Shown here piece after piece: positions 32,750-44,132 of a DNA stretch of 64,000 nucleotides. How positions within the stretch are numbered: the first letter of the stretch is position 1; each line of letters opens with the position of its first letter. Location of the stretch: the NCBI GenBank assembly GCA_963854735.1, contig OY978097.1, positions 2,666,001 to 2,730,000 on the forward strand. Direction: 5' to 3'. The translations under genes were made by a program, and so were the position numbers. The DNA is from Marvania coccoides. Taxonomy: Eukaryota; Chlorophyta; Trebouxiophyceae; Chlorellales; Chlorellaceae. The notes below the pieces were generated by a model. The model was not told where the DNA came from and searched no databases. It saw only the letters and a list, made by a program, of their open reading frames with translations.

Positions 32750-33721
32750 TCATGGCATCAAATTCCACCACGTGTATACAACCCAAGGAAAAAACAACGC
32801 AGGCGCGCAGTACGCCACCATATCTCGTGGCGCAGGGGACCCAGGCCCAAACTCCAGTCCAACCAACGTTGCGAATAATCGGCGGGCGTGAATCTCGCGC
32901 GTGTAGGCAAACCAGCAAGGGATCCAGAAGCCCAGCACCAGCTGCAGCGTCACCTGGCTGTGGATGCACACCTCCATGGGCGTTGGCGTGCCGCTGCTGC
33001 CGACAGCGTCCCCCAGGCGAAATAGCCTCTTCAGCCCCAACAGCTTTGCCGCTCCCCCAAAAATCCAGACGGTGGCCTGACGCAGCGGTATGCTCTGGGC
33101 GCACATCTTTCGGTTGCTCAGCATGAGCTCCATAAAGTAGACAAACTGGGTGATGAAGAGCCACCGGAAGGTCAGCGCGCCCATGATTGTTGTGATGACG
33201 AGGAAGGCGACGCCGTTGCCTGCCAGGAGCGCGCTGAAGGCCTTGATGACAGGGACGGACTCGGAGGCGTCAGAGCAGTCGCCAGCGCAGGTGTAGGGGT
33301 AGAGCGTGGAGTAGAATGCCGGGACGAGCCAGAACTGCATGAGATTCGCCATAAAAACAAACGCAGCGCGGTGGCGGACGTAGAAGCGGCGCCCGAAGCA
33401 CATCCCCAGCAGCGGGAAGATGCCGGAGGGGAGACAGATCGTCAGCACGGTCATTGCGGTGGTGGGGTCACCTCGCTGCCAAGTCTTTATCGCTGTGCCG
33501 GCCCAGCCAATGAGCCGAATGCCAGCGGCCAGAGCCAAGTCGAGATGGACCTGGGACTCGTTGTGACGCCGCACGTAGACCGCCTCCAGCGCCTTGTCCT
33601 GGAATTGCAAGTCCAGACCGAGAGAGGCAGGACAGCGACCTTGAGGCTGGTCTGCGTCCTGGGTGGGGGGGGAGGCATGCCCGCCTGGGTCTTCACCTCG
33701 AGAGGGATTTGTTCGCGGCAT
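32750..33721 (-). CDS. Uncharacterised six-span membrane protein
   Basis: This is a single exon of 323 residues if translation starts at 33721 (M-P-R-T-N-P-S-R-G); the frame is open a further 21 codons upstream but those are Lys-rich and directly follow a T tract. About six hydrophobic segments are visible: T-V-L-T-I-C-L-P-S-G-I-F-P-L-L-G, F-V-F-M-A-N-L-M-Q-F-W-L-V-P-A-F, A-L-L-A-G-N-G-V-A-F-L-V-I, W-L-F-I-T-Q-F-V-Y-F-M-E-L, L-Q-L-V-L-G-F-W-I-P-C-W-F, and A-Y-C-A-P-A-L-F-F-P-W-V-V-Y. A possible disulfide pair, C-A-G-D-C, lies in a loop. I do not recognise the family. There is no targeting peptide beyond a short basic/proline-rich N-terminus. Confidence 0.7.
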   Translation of the reverse strand: MPRTNPSRGEDPGGHASPPTQDADQPQGRCPASLGLDLQFQDKALEAVYVRRHNESQVHLDLALAAGIRLIGWAGTAIKTWQRGDPTTAMTVLTICLPSGIFPLLGMCFGRRFYVRHRAAFVFMANLMQFWLVPAFYSTLYPYTCAGDCSDASESVPVIKAFSALLAGNGVAFLVITTIMGALTFRWLFITQFVYFMELMLSNRKMCAQSIPLRQATVWIFGGAAKLLGLKRLFRLGDAVGSSGTPTPMEVCIHSQVTLQLVLGFWIPCWFAYTREIHARRLFATLVGLEFGPGSPAPRDMVAYCAPALFFPWVVYTWWNLMP

Positions 33722-34599
33722 ACGACGCAATTTTGCGCAGCTTAAGGTGTAAATTTTTTTTTTTTTTTTTAAAGTTTTGTTCAAAGTTTAATGCCATCCA
33801 AAGCGAGCAAAAAAATATGGGAATCAACTCGCTGCAGCAGGACAACGTAATTGAAGTAAAATAAATATTTTATATTGTGATGCAGGCGAGTTTCCGATGG
33901 TTATTTCCGCGATCCCAGGTTTTTAGATGTTCCTCCGAGGAAGAGGCTCTTCAAGAAAGAGGAAGCTGCTGGGAAGCCGTTCTCAGGACCACTGGGACTT
34001 TCGCGCTGCGGAGCATCGGCACACCAGAGCAAACCAACAAATCAAACTTTTAGAGATCAAGGAGGCGGCGGCAGCTTCCCGAGGCGGTGGCAAAACAGTA
34101 GCACAGAAGCTCACATGAAACTCCCTGTGAAGAAATCACAGAATATTTTCAGTTTGTAGTGTCTTCATGTATATAAAAGCCGGGGCTTGAGCACAAGGAC
34201 GGCAGAAATTGTGATATGAGAGTCTCATCGGCTACAAAAAAATATTGCTTGGGAAGGTTCGCTCAGGCTACGTCTTCAAGAAGAATGCATCAATATTTAT
34301 TCAGGCTCTCTAAAACATAGTTCCTCGCGATGATCGCCACCTGGAATTTGAAAGTGCTTGAGGATTTGACACTTGCCTCGGGACAACTTCAATTCTGACG
34401 TTTTTTCAAATCACCTCTGTTAATCATTTATATCGCAACCATTTGGAAACAATTTTTGTTTGACCATCTTTTCCAGCAACCAGAAAGTAAGAGGGGCAGC
34501 GTGGGGGTAGCTTGACTCTGCTGGTGACCTTGTTGATCAAAGCTAGTATTTCCGCCAAATCTCACCGAACCGCTATTTTCTCTTGCAGTAGTTAGCATA
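33722..34599. other. Divergent intergenic region upstream of DMC1
   Basis: About 880 bases lie between the six-span protein (minus) and DMC1 (plus). A T19-20 tract sits at 33747-33770. A short frame at 33927-34118 is Arg/Lys-rich but has no conserved features. A TCTTGCAG just before the DMC1 start could be a 5'-UTR intron acceptor. No gene is called. Confidence 0.55.
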
Positions 34600-36432
34600 A
34601 TGGAAGCCATGGCAACTGCTGAAGCCCCTCAGATCGAGGAACAGGTCGAGGAGGTAGTCGAGGTATTTTTTTTATGACCGCAGGGCCACTGCTCGTTTTC
34701 TACTGCTTCTGCGCGCTCCAGCGCCTGAACAGGGGCTTAAAATTCCAACTATAATATTGAAGAATTTTTGGGTTGTTTTTTCTGTGGTTTCATTTTGTTT
34801 TCCCGGGTTCGCTTCTCACTGCACCATCGACGTCGACGAACCAAAAAACCCTCATGCTCGCATTTTACCACAACATTTCTTGCAGTTTGAGTCCATTGAG
34901 AACCTGGAAGCCCTGGGAATCAACAAAGGTAGTTTGATGCGCCATTTTACACCCTCTTCAGCTGATTGACAGCGCTAACCTCTTGAAAATTATGTATGCT
35001 CCCTGCAGGTGACATCAAGAAGGCCAGGGAAGCAGGATTCTTCACCTGTGACCGGCTCCTTATGGAGACAAAAAAGGTAAGCGCTCACTCTTCTATTTGT
35101 CCCCAACGAAACACTAGATAATAAAAAAAAACCATATAAATTTGTATTTTCTCATCTCCCACTCTCTGCTGGCCCATGCAGACGCTGTGCGAGATCAAGG
35201 GCCTGAGCGAGGCCAAGATCGACAAGATGGTGGATGCCGCGAGGAAGCTATCCAGCAAGGCGCGCTTCACCACCGCTGCCGAGTACGACCAGCAACGAGA
35301 GCGCGAGATCGGCGAGTTTCGAGTTGAAAAAGAATTTTTAATTCAATAGTAAATATGCCGCTATCTAAATTCCATGTGGATGATTTCTGCCCCACAGATG
35401 AGGAGAGCTTCCTTTCAAGACTTCAATTTGTTTTCATTTCTCACCTTCCCTTTAATCCTCTCATTTTCATGCAGTCCACATCTCCACAGGCAGCAATGCC
35501 CTGGACGAGCTCCTCGCCGGGGGCGTCGAGTCCAAAGCCATCACCGAGATCTACGGCGAGTACCGCTGCGGCAAGACCCAAATGTGCCACACGATGTGCG
35601 TCACCTCCCAAATCAATCAAAAGAACCCAGGCAAGGCGGCGTACATCGACACCGAGGGAGCATTTCGCCCCGAGCGCATCAAGGCCATCGCAGCTCGTTT
35701 CGGCCTGCCTGAAGATACCGTCCTAGAGAACGTTTCCTACGTGCGAGTTTACACCTACGAGCAGCAGTCTGAGGTGCTGGACGCGCTGGCGGCGCTCATG
35801 AGCGAGAACCAGTACAAGATCGTCATCATGGACTCCATCATGGGCTGCTTCCGCACAGATTTCTCAGGCCGTGGCGAGCTGGCGGATCGGCAGCAGAAAC
35901 TGGGGCAGCTCTTGCGCAAGCTGCAAAAGGTGAGAAATGGGTCTTTATATTGCTGAGATCTAGTAATATTTTATTCCTATCTACTGATGGCTTCGTTATC
36001 GTCTGGGCAAATGAAAATTCGCCGACTCCCGATAATTTACGGAAACAAAATCCACGGCCTTTCCCGTGTGCAGCTGGCGGATGAGTTCAACGTGGCTGTC
36101 TTTGTCACTAACCAAGTGATGAGCGATCCCTCTGGTGAGCAGATTATTTTCCAATTCGCCGCTCCATGAGATCCCCACAATTTGACTTCCTTGTCCTCAT
36201 CCCTTCCTCCCGCTTCTTCTATCTAATCGTTTTAGGCGGCGCCATGTTTGTCTCCGACCCCAAAAAGGCGACCGGAGGTCATGTCATGGCCCATGCGTCC
36301 CACTTCCGCTTGTCGGTTCGCAAGGGAAAGGGCGAGCAGCGGCTGCTCAAGGTGGTCCAAGCGCCCTCCCTGCCCGAGGCAGAAGCGTCGTTTGCAATCA
36401 GCAACGAAGGCATCGTGGACTTCAAGGACTGA
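34600..36432 (+). CDS. DMC1: Meiotic recombinase DMC1
   Basis: There are seven exons, 34600-34662, 34886-34928, 35009-35076, 35182-35311, 35475-35929, 36074-36134 and 36236-36432, giving 338 residues, the standard RAD51/DMC1 length. The N-terminal helix-hairpin-helix domain ([16 protein letters not shown]) is followed by the RecA core with Walker A at 129-136 (G-E-Y-R-C-G-K-T) and Walker B (I-V-I-M-D-S-I). Loop residues [18 protein letters not shown] and the DMC1-type [14 protein letters not shown] plus R-K-G-K-G-E-Q-R separate it from RAD51. Intron 4 requires a GC donor (ATCG|GCGAGT) to give E-I-V-H-I-S-T-G-S. DMC1 loads on resected meiotic breaks for interhomologue strand exchange, so the organism probably has meiosis. 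Confidence 0.93.
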
Positions 36433-36779
36433 TAAATGTTATCAGGTCATAAAAATGTGTACCAACAATAATTAATTTGCTTTCCTCCTTCGAATTCATT
36501 GACTGAACGAGCACTAAGCACGAAATAATGACCTTTCTACTTCCTCTGAAACACGACTCTGGCTGCCAGCACCCTTCATACATATAACTACGAAATAATA
36601 TAACAATGAAGTTACCCCCCCAAAAAATGCGATATTCCCGTGGCACGTCGGCTTGCACCATCCTTGGTAGTAGACGTTACAACCATATGTAAAACCTCCA
36701 AACCTCCAAACCTATTACAATTATATTTAATAGTTACTATTAAGTTTTTAAAGGGAAAACCCCAAATAAAGTCCCATGC
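36433..36779. other. Convergent 3' intergenic region with repeat copy 2
   Basis: This lies between the DMC1 stop (+) and the NAA15 stop (-). It contains the second copy of the dispersed element (36640-36714) and AT-rich sequence. No gene is seen. Confidence 0.6.
36640..36714. repeat. Dispersed repeat, copy 2
   Basis: The segment matches 16349-16427 in ordered blocks (TGGCACGTCGGCTTGC, GGTAGTAGAC, CATATGTAAAACCT), with a 9-base CCAAACCTC duplication at the right end. It sits in 3' intergenic DNA, like copy 1. Confidence 0.6.
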
Positions 36780-39641
36780 TCAATTGATTACTGCCTTTTC
36801 GAGTTTCAGCCCTTCAACTTGCTGCGCCACACCGTCAACCGCAGCCTCGCTCTCAGCTGCTGCCCCGTTTTCCACCTCCAGCGCAACACACAGCTCGCCG
36901 CCAAAGTACCGCGACAATCTAAACACCGCAGCGCACGCCTTGGCAAACTCTGCGGCAGCCTGCGCCTCTTGCACGCCCTCCGCCAGCCAGCAATGCGCCT
37001 CAACGCATTCAGCGTGCTGCGCCCCGCTGGGCCCGCTGCGCGCCAGGTCAGCAGCGGCCTCCGCCTTCTTCTCCGGCTGCAGCACCACAGCGGTCTTGGC
37101 CGCCGCCAGGCGATGCGCCAGCGATGCTGCGCCATGCTGTGCTTTCCATGCAGCGTGGAACGCAGCGGCATCGGCAGCGCCAGCGAGCATCGACGCCATC
37201 TGCTCCCTCACCATGCCCTCCGTCACAGCAGCAGAAGCGCCAGCCTCTCCTCCATCGCCTTCCGCTGTTTCCGCCGCCCCTGTTTGCGGCAGTTTTGCCA
37301 CCAGCTCTGCCAGGCGAACCGTGGCGGTGTGGACCGCCGGGTGGTCCACTCCCACTGCTGCAGCCGCCCGCTTGAGCGCCTGCAGCGCCAGCAGCAGCCT
37401 TCCCTTGCGCGAGTAGACCTCAAATGCCATCATTTGGCCGTCAAGATTGGAAGGGTCGGCAGCCGTGAGGCGGCGCACCAGCTTGGTGGCCTCGCCCAAG
37501 GGGTCAGTAGTGGCCGCCAGAGCCTCACCGTTCGGGTCAGGATCCGGCTTCTTGGCCTCCGCGCCACCCTTCTTGGCGCTCGCCGCCATTGCTGCCGCCG
37601 TCGCCGCCGCCTCGTCCTTCTCCTTCTGCTTCCTGGCCTCCTCCTTCCGCTTGCGCTGCTGGTACCTCTTGGCCTCCTCGGGCGTCATGCCCGCCACCTT
37701 GGCCGCCTCCTGCTGCTCTGCCGTCTGCGGCGGTGAATCGCTCAGCGCCAGGTAGGCGGCCACGGCGCCAGCCACCGCTTTGCCGTACACCGCGCTGCGG
37801 TACAGCCCGTCCACCATGCGCAGCATGTCCACGTACGCCCGCATCGTCTGCTTGCGCAGGCAGTAGGCGTGGAAATCAAACTGGTCCTCCACAAAATCGG
37901 CGAAATGAGAGTCGACCTTGAGGAACCGTTTCAGCGCGCGCCCGTAGTCCTGCCGCGCCAGGTACGCCCTCCCTGACGAAACCTCGTACCACGCTGCCTG
38001 CATGTCGAACAGGTTGTTGGCCTGGTCGCCATCCCGCGTGAACATTGCAGCCACCTTCTCCGCCTCCTCCGCCTCACCAGCCCGAAACAGGGCCTTCACC
38101 GCCACGCTGTTGAGGTAGCGGTCCGCCAGGTCCATGCCGCGCGCCGCCTGCGCCGCCGCTGCCGCTCCCTTCAAGTCCCCGGCGTGTTTCAAAATGCGGG
38201 CCCGGGCAGAGTGCAGCTCGATCAGCGTGGGGGTGTGCGCCAGCGCGGCATCCACCAGTCGAAGGGCCTTCTCAGAGTCACCCAGCGCGTCGTGGTGCAG
38301 CGCCAGGTAGAGCTGCGTCCACACTCGAGCCTGCGGGCCTGCGTGGTGCGGTGAGGGCGCTGCAGGGTCTAACGGGGCCGGAAACTCTCCCTCCTCGGCC
38401 AGCGCAGCCTCTATGCGGGCCATGATCTCCCCCAGGGCGCGCGCTTTTGCGGGGTCTGTGTACAGCGGCTTCATTTCAATGAACAGCGACGGGATGCCCT
38501 TAGAGAGGTAGCGCCGCACGAACGAGTCCGCTGCCGCCGCAAACTCCGAACTCCCGCCGTCCAGAAAGTCGAGCGGCAGCCGGCGGGCGGCGGAGCTGCG
38601 CGGGTGGCGCTGCTGCAGGTCTGCGTAGGTTGCCAGCAGCGCCTTCTGGTCTCCGGCAGCGCCCTGCGCCTTCAGCGACCCCACCAGCGACGCATGGTAC
38701 CCATGGTGCTCTGGATTAATGTTAATCAGCTTCCAGAACACCATTTCCGCCTCAGCAGCGCGGTCCAGCGCTGTCAGCAGCCGGCCCCTCGTCTCCATCG
38801 CGCCCAGCCGATCCCGCATGAGCCCGCGCTTCTCCGCGGCGTCCAGCACCTCCAGCGCCTCCGCAAACATCTTCCCTTCCTCCAGAATGCTGACTTTGTA
38901 CAGCAAAATCTCGCTGTGCTCATACCGCTCTGAAGGAGTGCTCACCGACTCCACCGTGGCCTCAAACGACTCCACAACCGTGGCAGCCACCTCGTAGTTG
39001 CCGCATAGGTGGTGCGCCAGCGCCAGCGCCACCCAGTGCTGCCGGTTGCTGGATTTGGCCTCCAGCAGCGCCTGCCTCGTCTCCAGGAAGCCCTGCAGGT
39101 CGCGCATCTGCACCTGCAGCTGCGCCAGGTCGCGCAGCACGGTGAGATTCTCCCGGTCCATGCGCAGCGCGTTCTTGTAACACTTGATGGCCTCATCGTA
39201 GTCGCGATCGGAGCGGTAAAGAAGGCCGTAGACGTGCCAGCACACGTGGGATCGCAGGTTGGCTTTGACCCCGCGCTTCACCAGATCGTAGGCCTCCTCC
39301 TTACGCTCCAGGCAGTTCAGCAGCAGGCCCTTCATGGCCAGAGTCTCACCGTTGTCAGGGCACTTGCGCAGGATGGTGTCTGCCGTCTTGATGGCCTTTT
39401 TGTACATTTTGCTCTGCATCAGATGGAATTTTGATGATTGGCATGTTGTTAGGAGAAGGAGAGGGTGGGAATAGCTGGTTTGGTGCAGCATTTGGTCATC
39501 AAAAAATCATCGAAAGATGTTCTGTACGCATGCCGGGAGCTTGATCACCTCATACTGCTTGATCAGCTGCCTGAACAAGGCCGCTTCCTTGTTGGGCAAC
39601 GCCTGGCTGTCAGCTTTCACAGGCTGCTGTTTGGGTGCCAT
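36780..39641 (-). CDS. NAA15: N-terminal acetyltransferase A auxiliary subunit (NAA15)
   Basis: There are two exons, 39641-39549 and 39413-36780, giving 908 residues, the normal NAA15 length. The N-terminus (L-P-N-K-E-A-A-L-F-R-Q-L-I-K-Q-Y-E) and the adjoining N-G-E-T-L-A-M-K-G-L-L-L-N-C-L, S-H-V-C-W-H-V-Y-G-L-L and Y-D-E-A-I-K-C-Y-K-N-A-L are near-identical to animal and plant NAA15. TPR repeats fill residues ~30-560. A Lys/Glu-rich helix (Y-Q-Q-R-K-R-K-E-E-A-R-K-Q-K-E-K, ~615) precedes the C-terminal helical region. NAA15 wraps the catalytic NAA10 and docks NatA at the ribosome exit tunnel, acetylating Ser/Ala/Thr/Gly N-termini. The second exon begins with S-K-M-Y-K-K-A-I-K, joined in phase 0 after Q-Y-E. 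Confidence 0.93.
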
Positions 39642-40402
39642 TTGATTATATTAATGACGGCTGAAAATATTATACAAGCCGCATCTCAAGCCGCTTCTTT
39701 GGCAGGCAACTGCGTATGCAAATTTATTATATTTTTAATATAATTATTGAAATCCAGCAACATGAGGAGGCGCCGCAAGGTGACCTTCAAATTTTTTATT
39801 TGTTGTTTTTATCGTTTATTTATCGGAAGTTTGAGGCTTTTGAAATCATTTGAAGACGACAAAGCGTTCTGGCTCTCAAATTTTGTCTGCGTAGAAATTT
39901 ATATTCCCTACTTTCATTTGAAATCTCCTCTTTGTTTGGCCATGTGTTAACGCCAATAGCAAGAGTACTTTGAAACGATGGCATATATGTGGAGCCCTTC
40001 AATCCACAGCAAGCCTTGTCCTGTCGAGAACTGTTGCAAAAATTCCTCTGTCTAGTACACGTGGATTTTTTGCAACGAGTTTTTGTGTGCACTTAAAATT
40101 CCATTATAAATGCACATCTGCCTGTGCGTTTGCAACGCTGCGTTTGTTCGCAATCGCGCTTTGCTTCGGGAGGCACAGATTGTTCGCCCCCTTCTCCTCA
40201 TAGAAGCACGCCCGGGCTTTGCCGCTGCCTTCTGCTGCTCGTCCTGGCTCGCAGAAGAGAAAATCGCAACACAGCATCATCCTTCCATTGCTTTATAAAA
40301 ATTCCCCCCTTTTTGATGCTGCGCGAATCAACTTTTTGCTCCCAGCGGGGAAAAAAAAAACTCTCTGCTGCATATCTGTCTCATTATATTTACACCACAA
40401 GA
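39642..40402. other. Intergenic region between NAA15 and RRP9
   Basis: About 760 bases on the 5' side of NAA15 and the 3' side of RRP9 (both minus). The sequence is AT-rich and carries no open frame with exon-like composition. I see no RNA gene. Confidence 0.6.
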
Positions 40403-42049
40403 TCAGATATCGTCATCGTCATCTGAAGACACTCTCTCTGCTCCTGCTGCTCCCCCTTCCTCTGCGTCTGCCAGCTCTATGGGGTGCACCACAATCCCGT
40501 TCCGTGCAATGGGGTCACGCAGCCACCGCCCCATGCGAGGCTCCTGCCCCACCCCAGCCACCACAAACCGCCCGCTCCTAGCCACATGCAGAGAATTCAC
40601 GAACCCGCGCACCGCAATCCCGCCCAGCGGCGTTAACGCTCGGTCTGTTGACTCCGGCGAACCCCACAGCCGGACAATGCCGTCCCCAGCGCCAGTGGCT
40701 ACCAAATTGGTGCCGCGCCCTACCGCAACCGCGCCCACCCACGTGGATGCAGCGCCGCCCACGCTGCCTGCTCCTACAACTGCTTCTTGTTCTTTCTTTT
40801 CGCTGCCGCCATGCGCGTCACGAATCGTCCACACCGGCTTCTTCTTAGCAGCCCGCCACAGCGACACGGAGCCGTCGGCAGAGCCTGACACCCACTCGCC
40901 GCCGCCCACCAGCGCACACGACTCAATCGTGAGGCAGTGCCCTCGGAACACCAGCTGAGCTTCCTCAGCGACCTTCCACTGGCGGCAGGTCCGGTCGGCG
41001 CCGCAGCTCAGCACCTTTTCAGCGCGCAGCACGTCCAAGCACAGCACCTCCGCTTGGTGCCCGAACAGCGTGTCCACGTACCCCATGTCCTCTAGGCTCC
41101 AGATTTTAATGGAGCGGTCGAGAGAGCCGGAAAACAGCTGGTTGGTGCCCTCGCGAAACGCCAGCGCTGAGATGTTGTCTTTGTGGCCAGGGAACGCACG
41201 CAGGTGGGCGCCAGACCGGGCGTCCCACACGTGCACCTTTTTGTCGCCGCCTCCTGCCGCAAAGTAGCGTCCGTCTGACGAAACGGCGGCGGCCAAAAGC
41301 GCGCTCTTGCTGCCCTGGCGGGCGGCGGGGGCCACCCAGTCTGCACCGCCCGTGGTGGCGGCAGCGTCTGGGGTGTAACCGATGCCGAAGCGGCGGCGCT
41401 GCCCGGTCTCGATGTCGTGTTCCAGGATTGTTCCATCTTTTGACACAGAGAACAGAGTGCGGTCGTCAGCGGTGAGGGCGGTAGCGGTGACGGAGAGGCG
41501 ATGCCCGCGGAGGAGCTTGCCACCGGTGGCTGTGGGGGTGAAGTCTTCCACGAGAGGGAGGGGAGGGAGAACAACACGGTGAGCAATTTTTCGACGGAAG
41601 TGGCCCAACGAGTCCATGGCGTCCTGCCGCAGCCGCTCCGCCAGCTCCTCGTCGTCAGAACCGCCATCGCCCTCCTCGGCCTGCACCCGTTTGATGTTGT
41701 CCAGGTATGCTTTGGCTGCAGAGAGTATTTTTGTTGAAAGGATGTGAGTTGACAAATAAAATGTAACAATTTTGCAACATGCATATGCGTTTTTCGGTGA
41801 ATTTGGAGTTAAGAGATGGCTTTAGTTGTTTTTTAAGCAACAAAGCGCACCTAGCCTAAGGCGTTTCTGCTCTGCAGTCTCCCTCTCCTCTGCATCTTCT
41901 TCGTCTTCACTCTCTGCGCCCGCTTTGGCCTCATCATCGCTCCCCATGAACACGGCCTCGTCGTCGCCATCATCTTCAGCGAAGAAATCGTCCTTCACCT
42001 TTCGCCTTTTGGCACCACCAGATGACTTTTGAGTTTTAGGACGAACCAT
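40403..42049 (-). CDS. RRP9: U3 snoRNP WD40 protein RRP9 (U3-55K)
   Basis: There are two exons, 42049-41851 and 41715-40403, giving 503 residues. The N-terminus is basic then acidic (K-R-R-K-V-K-D-D-F-F-A-E-D-D), as in RRP9. The junction restores the R-L-R-L-A-K-A-Y-L-D helix. Seven WD repeats follow, including L-L-R-G-H-R-L-S-V-T-A, F-P-G-H-K-D-N-I-S-A-L-A-F-R, S-G-S-L-D-R-S-I-K-I-W, L-F-G-H-Q-A-E-V-L-C and S-C-G-A-D-R-T-C-R-Q-W. The family binds the B/C motif of U3 snoRNA and helps process the 18S precursor in the nucleolus. It is divergently paired, 232 bp apart, with NOP56, a core protein of the same box C/D particles. The start is chosen at M-V-R-P-K-T-Q; an upstream in-frame ATG reads through apparently non-coding sequence. 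Confidence 0.9.
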
Positions 42050-42281
42050 GGGTGCTGGCTTTTTTTGCCCTGCTGCACAGTGTGCAATATAGAATTTCAA
42101 AATTAATAAACAGAATTTGAATTGGGGCATTACAGTAATGGCAGTCTCTCAAGGCTTGCGACGCTGCCGCCAAAAGAAAAATATATATATTTAAAGCTGC
42201 CGCCCCCACACGGGTTTTTAATTTAATTTCTTCATTCGCCTCGCTTGTGTTCGCCGCCTAGACGGCACAAAGTGAACCGGC
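42050..42281. promoter_or_regulatory. Bidirectional promoter region RRP9 / NOP56
   Basis: These 232 bases between the two start codons are the only space for both promoters. There is a TATATATATTTAAAG stretch at 42182-42196 and a GCCGCCCCCACACGGG patch immediately after it. Co-regulation of two box C/D snoRNP proteins is inferred from position and function. Confidence 0.6.
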
Positions 42282-44132
42282 ATGGCAACGTTTTTGTTGT
42301 TTGAGGCCGCATCGGGCTATGGATTGTTCGAAATCTCCTCCTATGACGAAATTGGCGATGTTCAAAAGGCGGTGACGGATGTTGCTCGCTTCGGGAAGAT
42401 CGCAAAGCTCGCAGCCTTCAAGCCATTCGCTTCTGCAGCATCGGCTTTGGAAAATATCAATGCCGTCTCTGAATCGCAGGTAATGTACATCGCCTTGACC
42501 GACATGCCAACCTGGGAACCCCCGCGAGCTGCGAGTTCCAAGCCAGCTGGCTTGGGCTTTTTTTCAATGTGCATGCATGCGCTTGCGAGCACATGAACAT
42601 TATATTCTATTGGGGCGGCAAGCATACTGAAAATGAACCCAACAATTTTATGGATCCATCGGGTGTGCGGTACCGGCGGAACCAGGTGTCTTTGTGGTTC
42701 GTTCAGTCGATTAATTCGATTGCTTTTCACAAACTCGCAGTTAACCGACGACCTGAAGAACTTCCTCACCACCAACCTGCCCAAAGTGAAGAAGGATGGC
42801 AAGGCCAAGTTCAAGTTGGGAGTCTCCGAGGCCAAGCTGGGGTCTGCCATCCAGGAGGAGACCGGCGTCCCCTGCGAGTGCAACGAGGCTACCGGCGAGC
42901 TACTGCGCGGCGTGCGCGCCCACTTCGCCACCTTCATCAAGGGCCTGTCCGATTCCGACATGTCCCGCGCCCAGCTGGGCCTGGCGCACTCCTACTCCCG
43001 CGCCAAGGTCAAGTTCAACGTCAACAAGGCCGACAACATGATCATCCAGGCCATCGCGCTGCTGGACACCCTGGACAAGGACGTCAACACCTTCATCATG
43101 CGCGTGCGCGAGTGGTACTCGTGGCACTTCCCCGAGCTGGTGAAGATCGTGAACGACAACTACCAGTATGCCAAGCTGACGCTCCTCATCAAGGATAAGT
43201 CCACGCTGGCGGAGGACAAGCTGGAGGCCATCAAGGAGGTGGTGGGTGACGAGGACAAGGCCAAGGAGGTGATCGACGCGTCAAAGTCGTCCATGGGGCA
43301 GGCAAGTTGATATTAAGAGTGAAAGAAAAAAAAAAAAAAAAAAAAAAAAAACTAGTTTACAGGGCTGAATTCAATGCTCGTCACATTAATTAACCTTGCA
43401 TTTTCAATTAAATCCTCTCTGCTGCAGGACATCTCCCCCATCGACCTCATCAACATCGAGGCCTTTGCCCGCCGCGTCATCTCCCTGGCCGAGTACCGCC
43501 AGAAGCTATTCAACTACCTGGCGGACAAGATGCACGCCGTGGCGCCCAACCTCTCCGCGCTCATCGGCGAGCTGGTGGGTGCCCGCCTCATCTCCCACGC
43601 CGGCTCCCTCACCAATCTGGCAAAGTACCCAGCCTCGACGGTACAGATTCTGGGCGCAGAGAAGGCGCTGTTCCGCGCGCTGAAGACCAAGGGCAACACC
43701 CCCAAGTACGGACTGATCTTCCACTCTTCGTTCATCGGCCGCGCCAAGCAGCGCAACAAGGGCCGCATCTCCCGTTACCTGGCCAACAAGTGCAGCATCG
43801 CCTCGCGCATCGACGCCTTCATGGACGCCAACACCGACGCGTTCGGAACCAAGCTGAAGGAGCAGGTGGAGGAGCGGCTGCGGTTCTACGAGGACGGGGT
43901 GGCGCCGAGGAAAAATCTGGACGTGATGCAGGAGGTGCTGGGCGCGCTGGGCGGGGACGCTGCTGCTGCTGCGCCTGCTGCGGAAGGAGGGGAGGGCAAG
44001 AAGGAGAAGAAGGCTAAGAAGGAGAAGAAAGAAAAGAAGGAGAAGAAGAGGAAGGCGGAGAGCGACGAGGAGGAGGAGGAGGCGCCGGCGACGAAAGAGA
44101 AGTCTAAGAAGAAGAAGAAGAAGGACAAGTAG
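42282..44132 (+). CDS. NOP56: Box C/D snoRNP core protein NOP56
   Basis: There are three exons, 42282-42479, 42741-43301 and 43428-44132, giving 487 residues. The N-terminal domain ([13 protein letters not shown]), the coiled-coil with [22 protein letters not shown], and the Nop domain ([24 protein letters not shown]) are almost invariant. A Lys/Glu-rich KKE tail ends the protein. NOP56 pairs with NOP58 and fibrillarin to guide 2'-O-methylation and early pre-rRNA assembly. Exon 2 ends at CAG|GCAAGT, a consensus GC donor: the family sequence S-S-M-G-x-D-I-S-x-I-D-L-I-N leaves no alternative. That intron also holds a run of about 25 A. Confidence 0.95.

Noticed and set aside
33927..34118. Short Arg-rich frame upstream of DMC1
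   Set aside because: It has no start context, splice partners or conserved pattern, and lies in AT-rich intergenic DNA.
40219..40581. Open frame upstream of the RRP9 stop on the plus strand
   Set aside because: It is half intergenic, half antisense to RRP9, with no coding signature.
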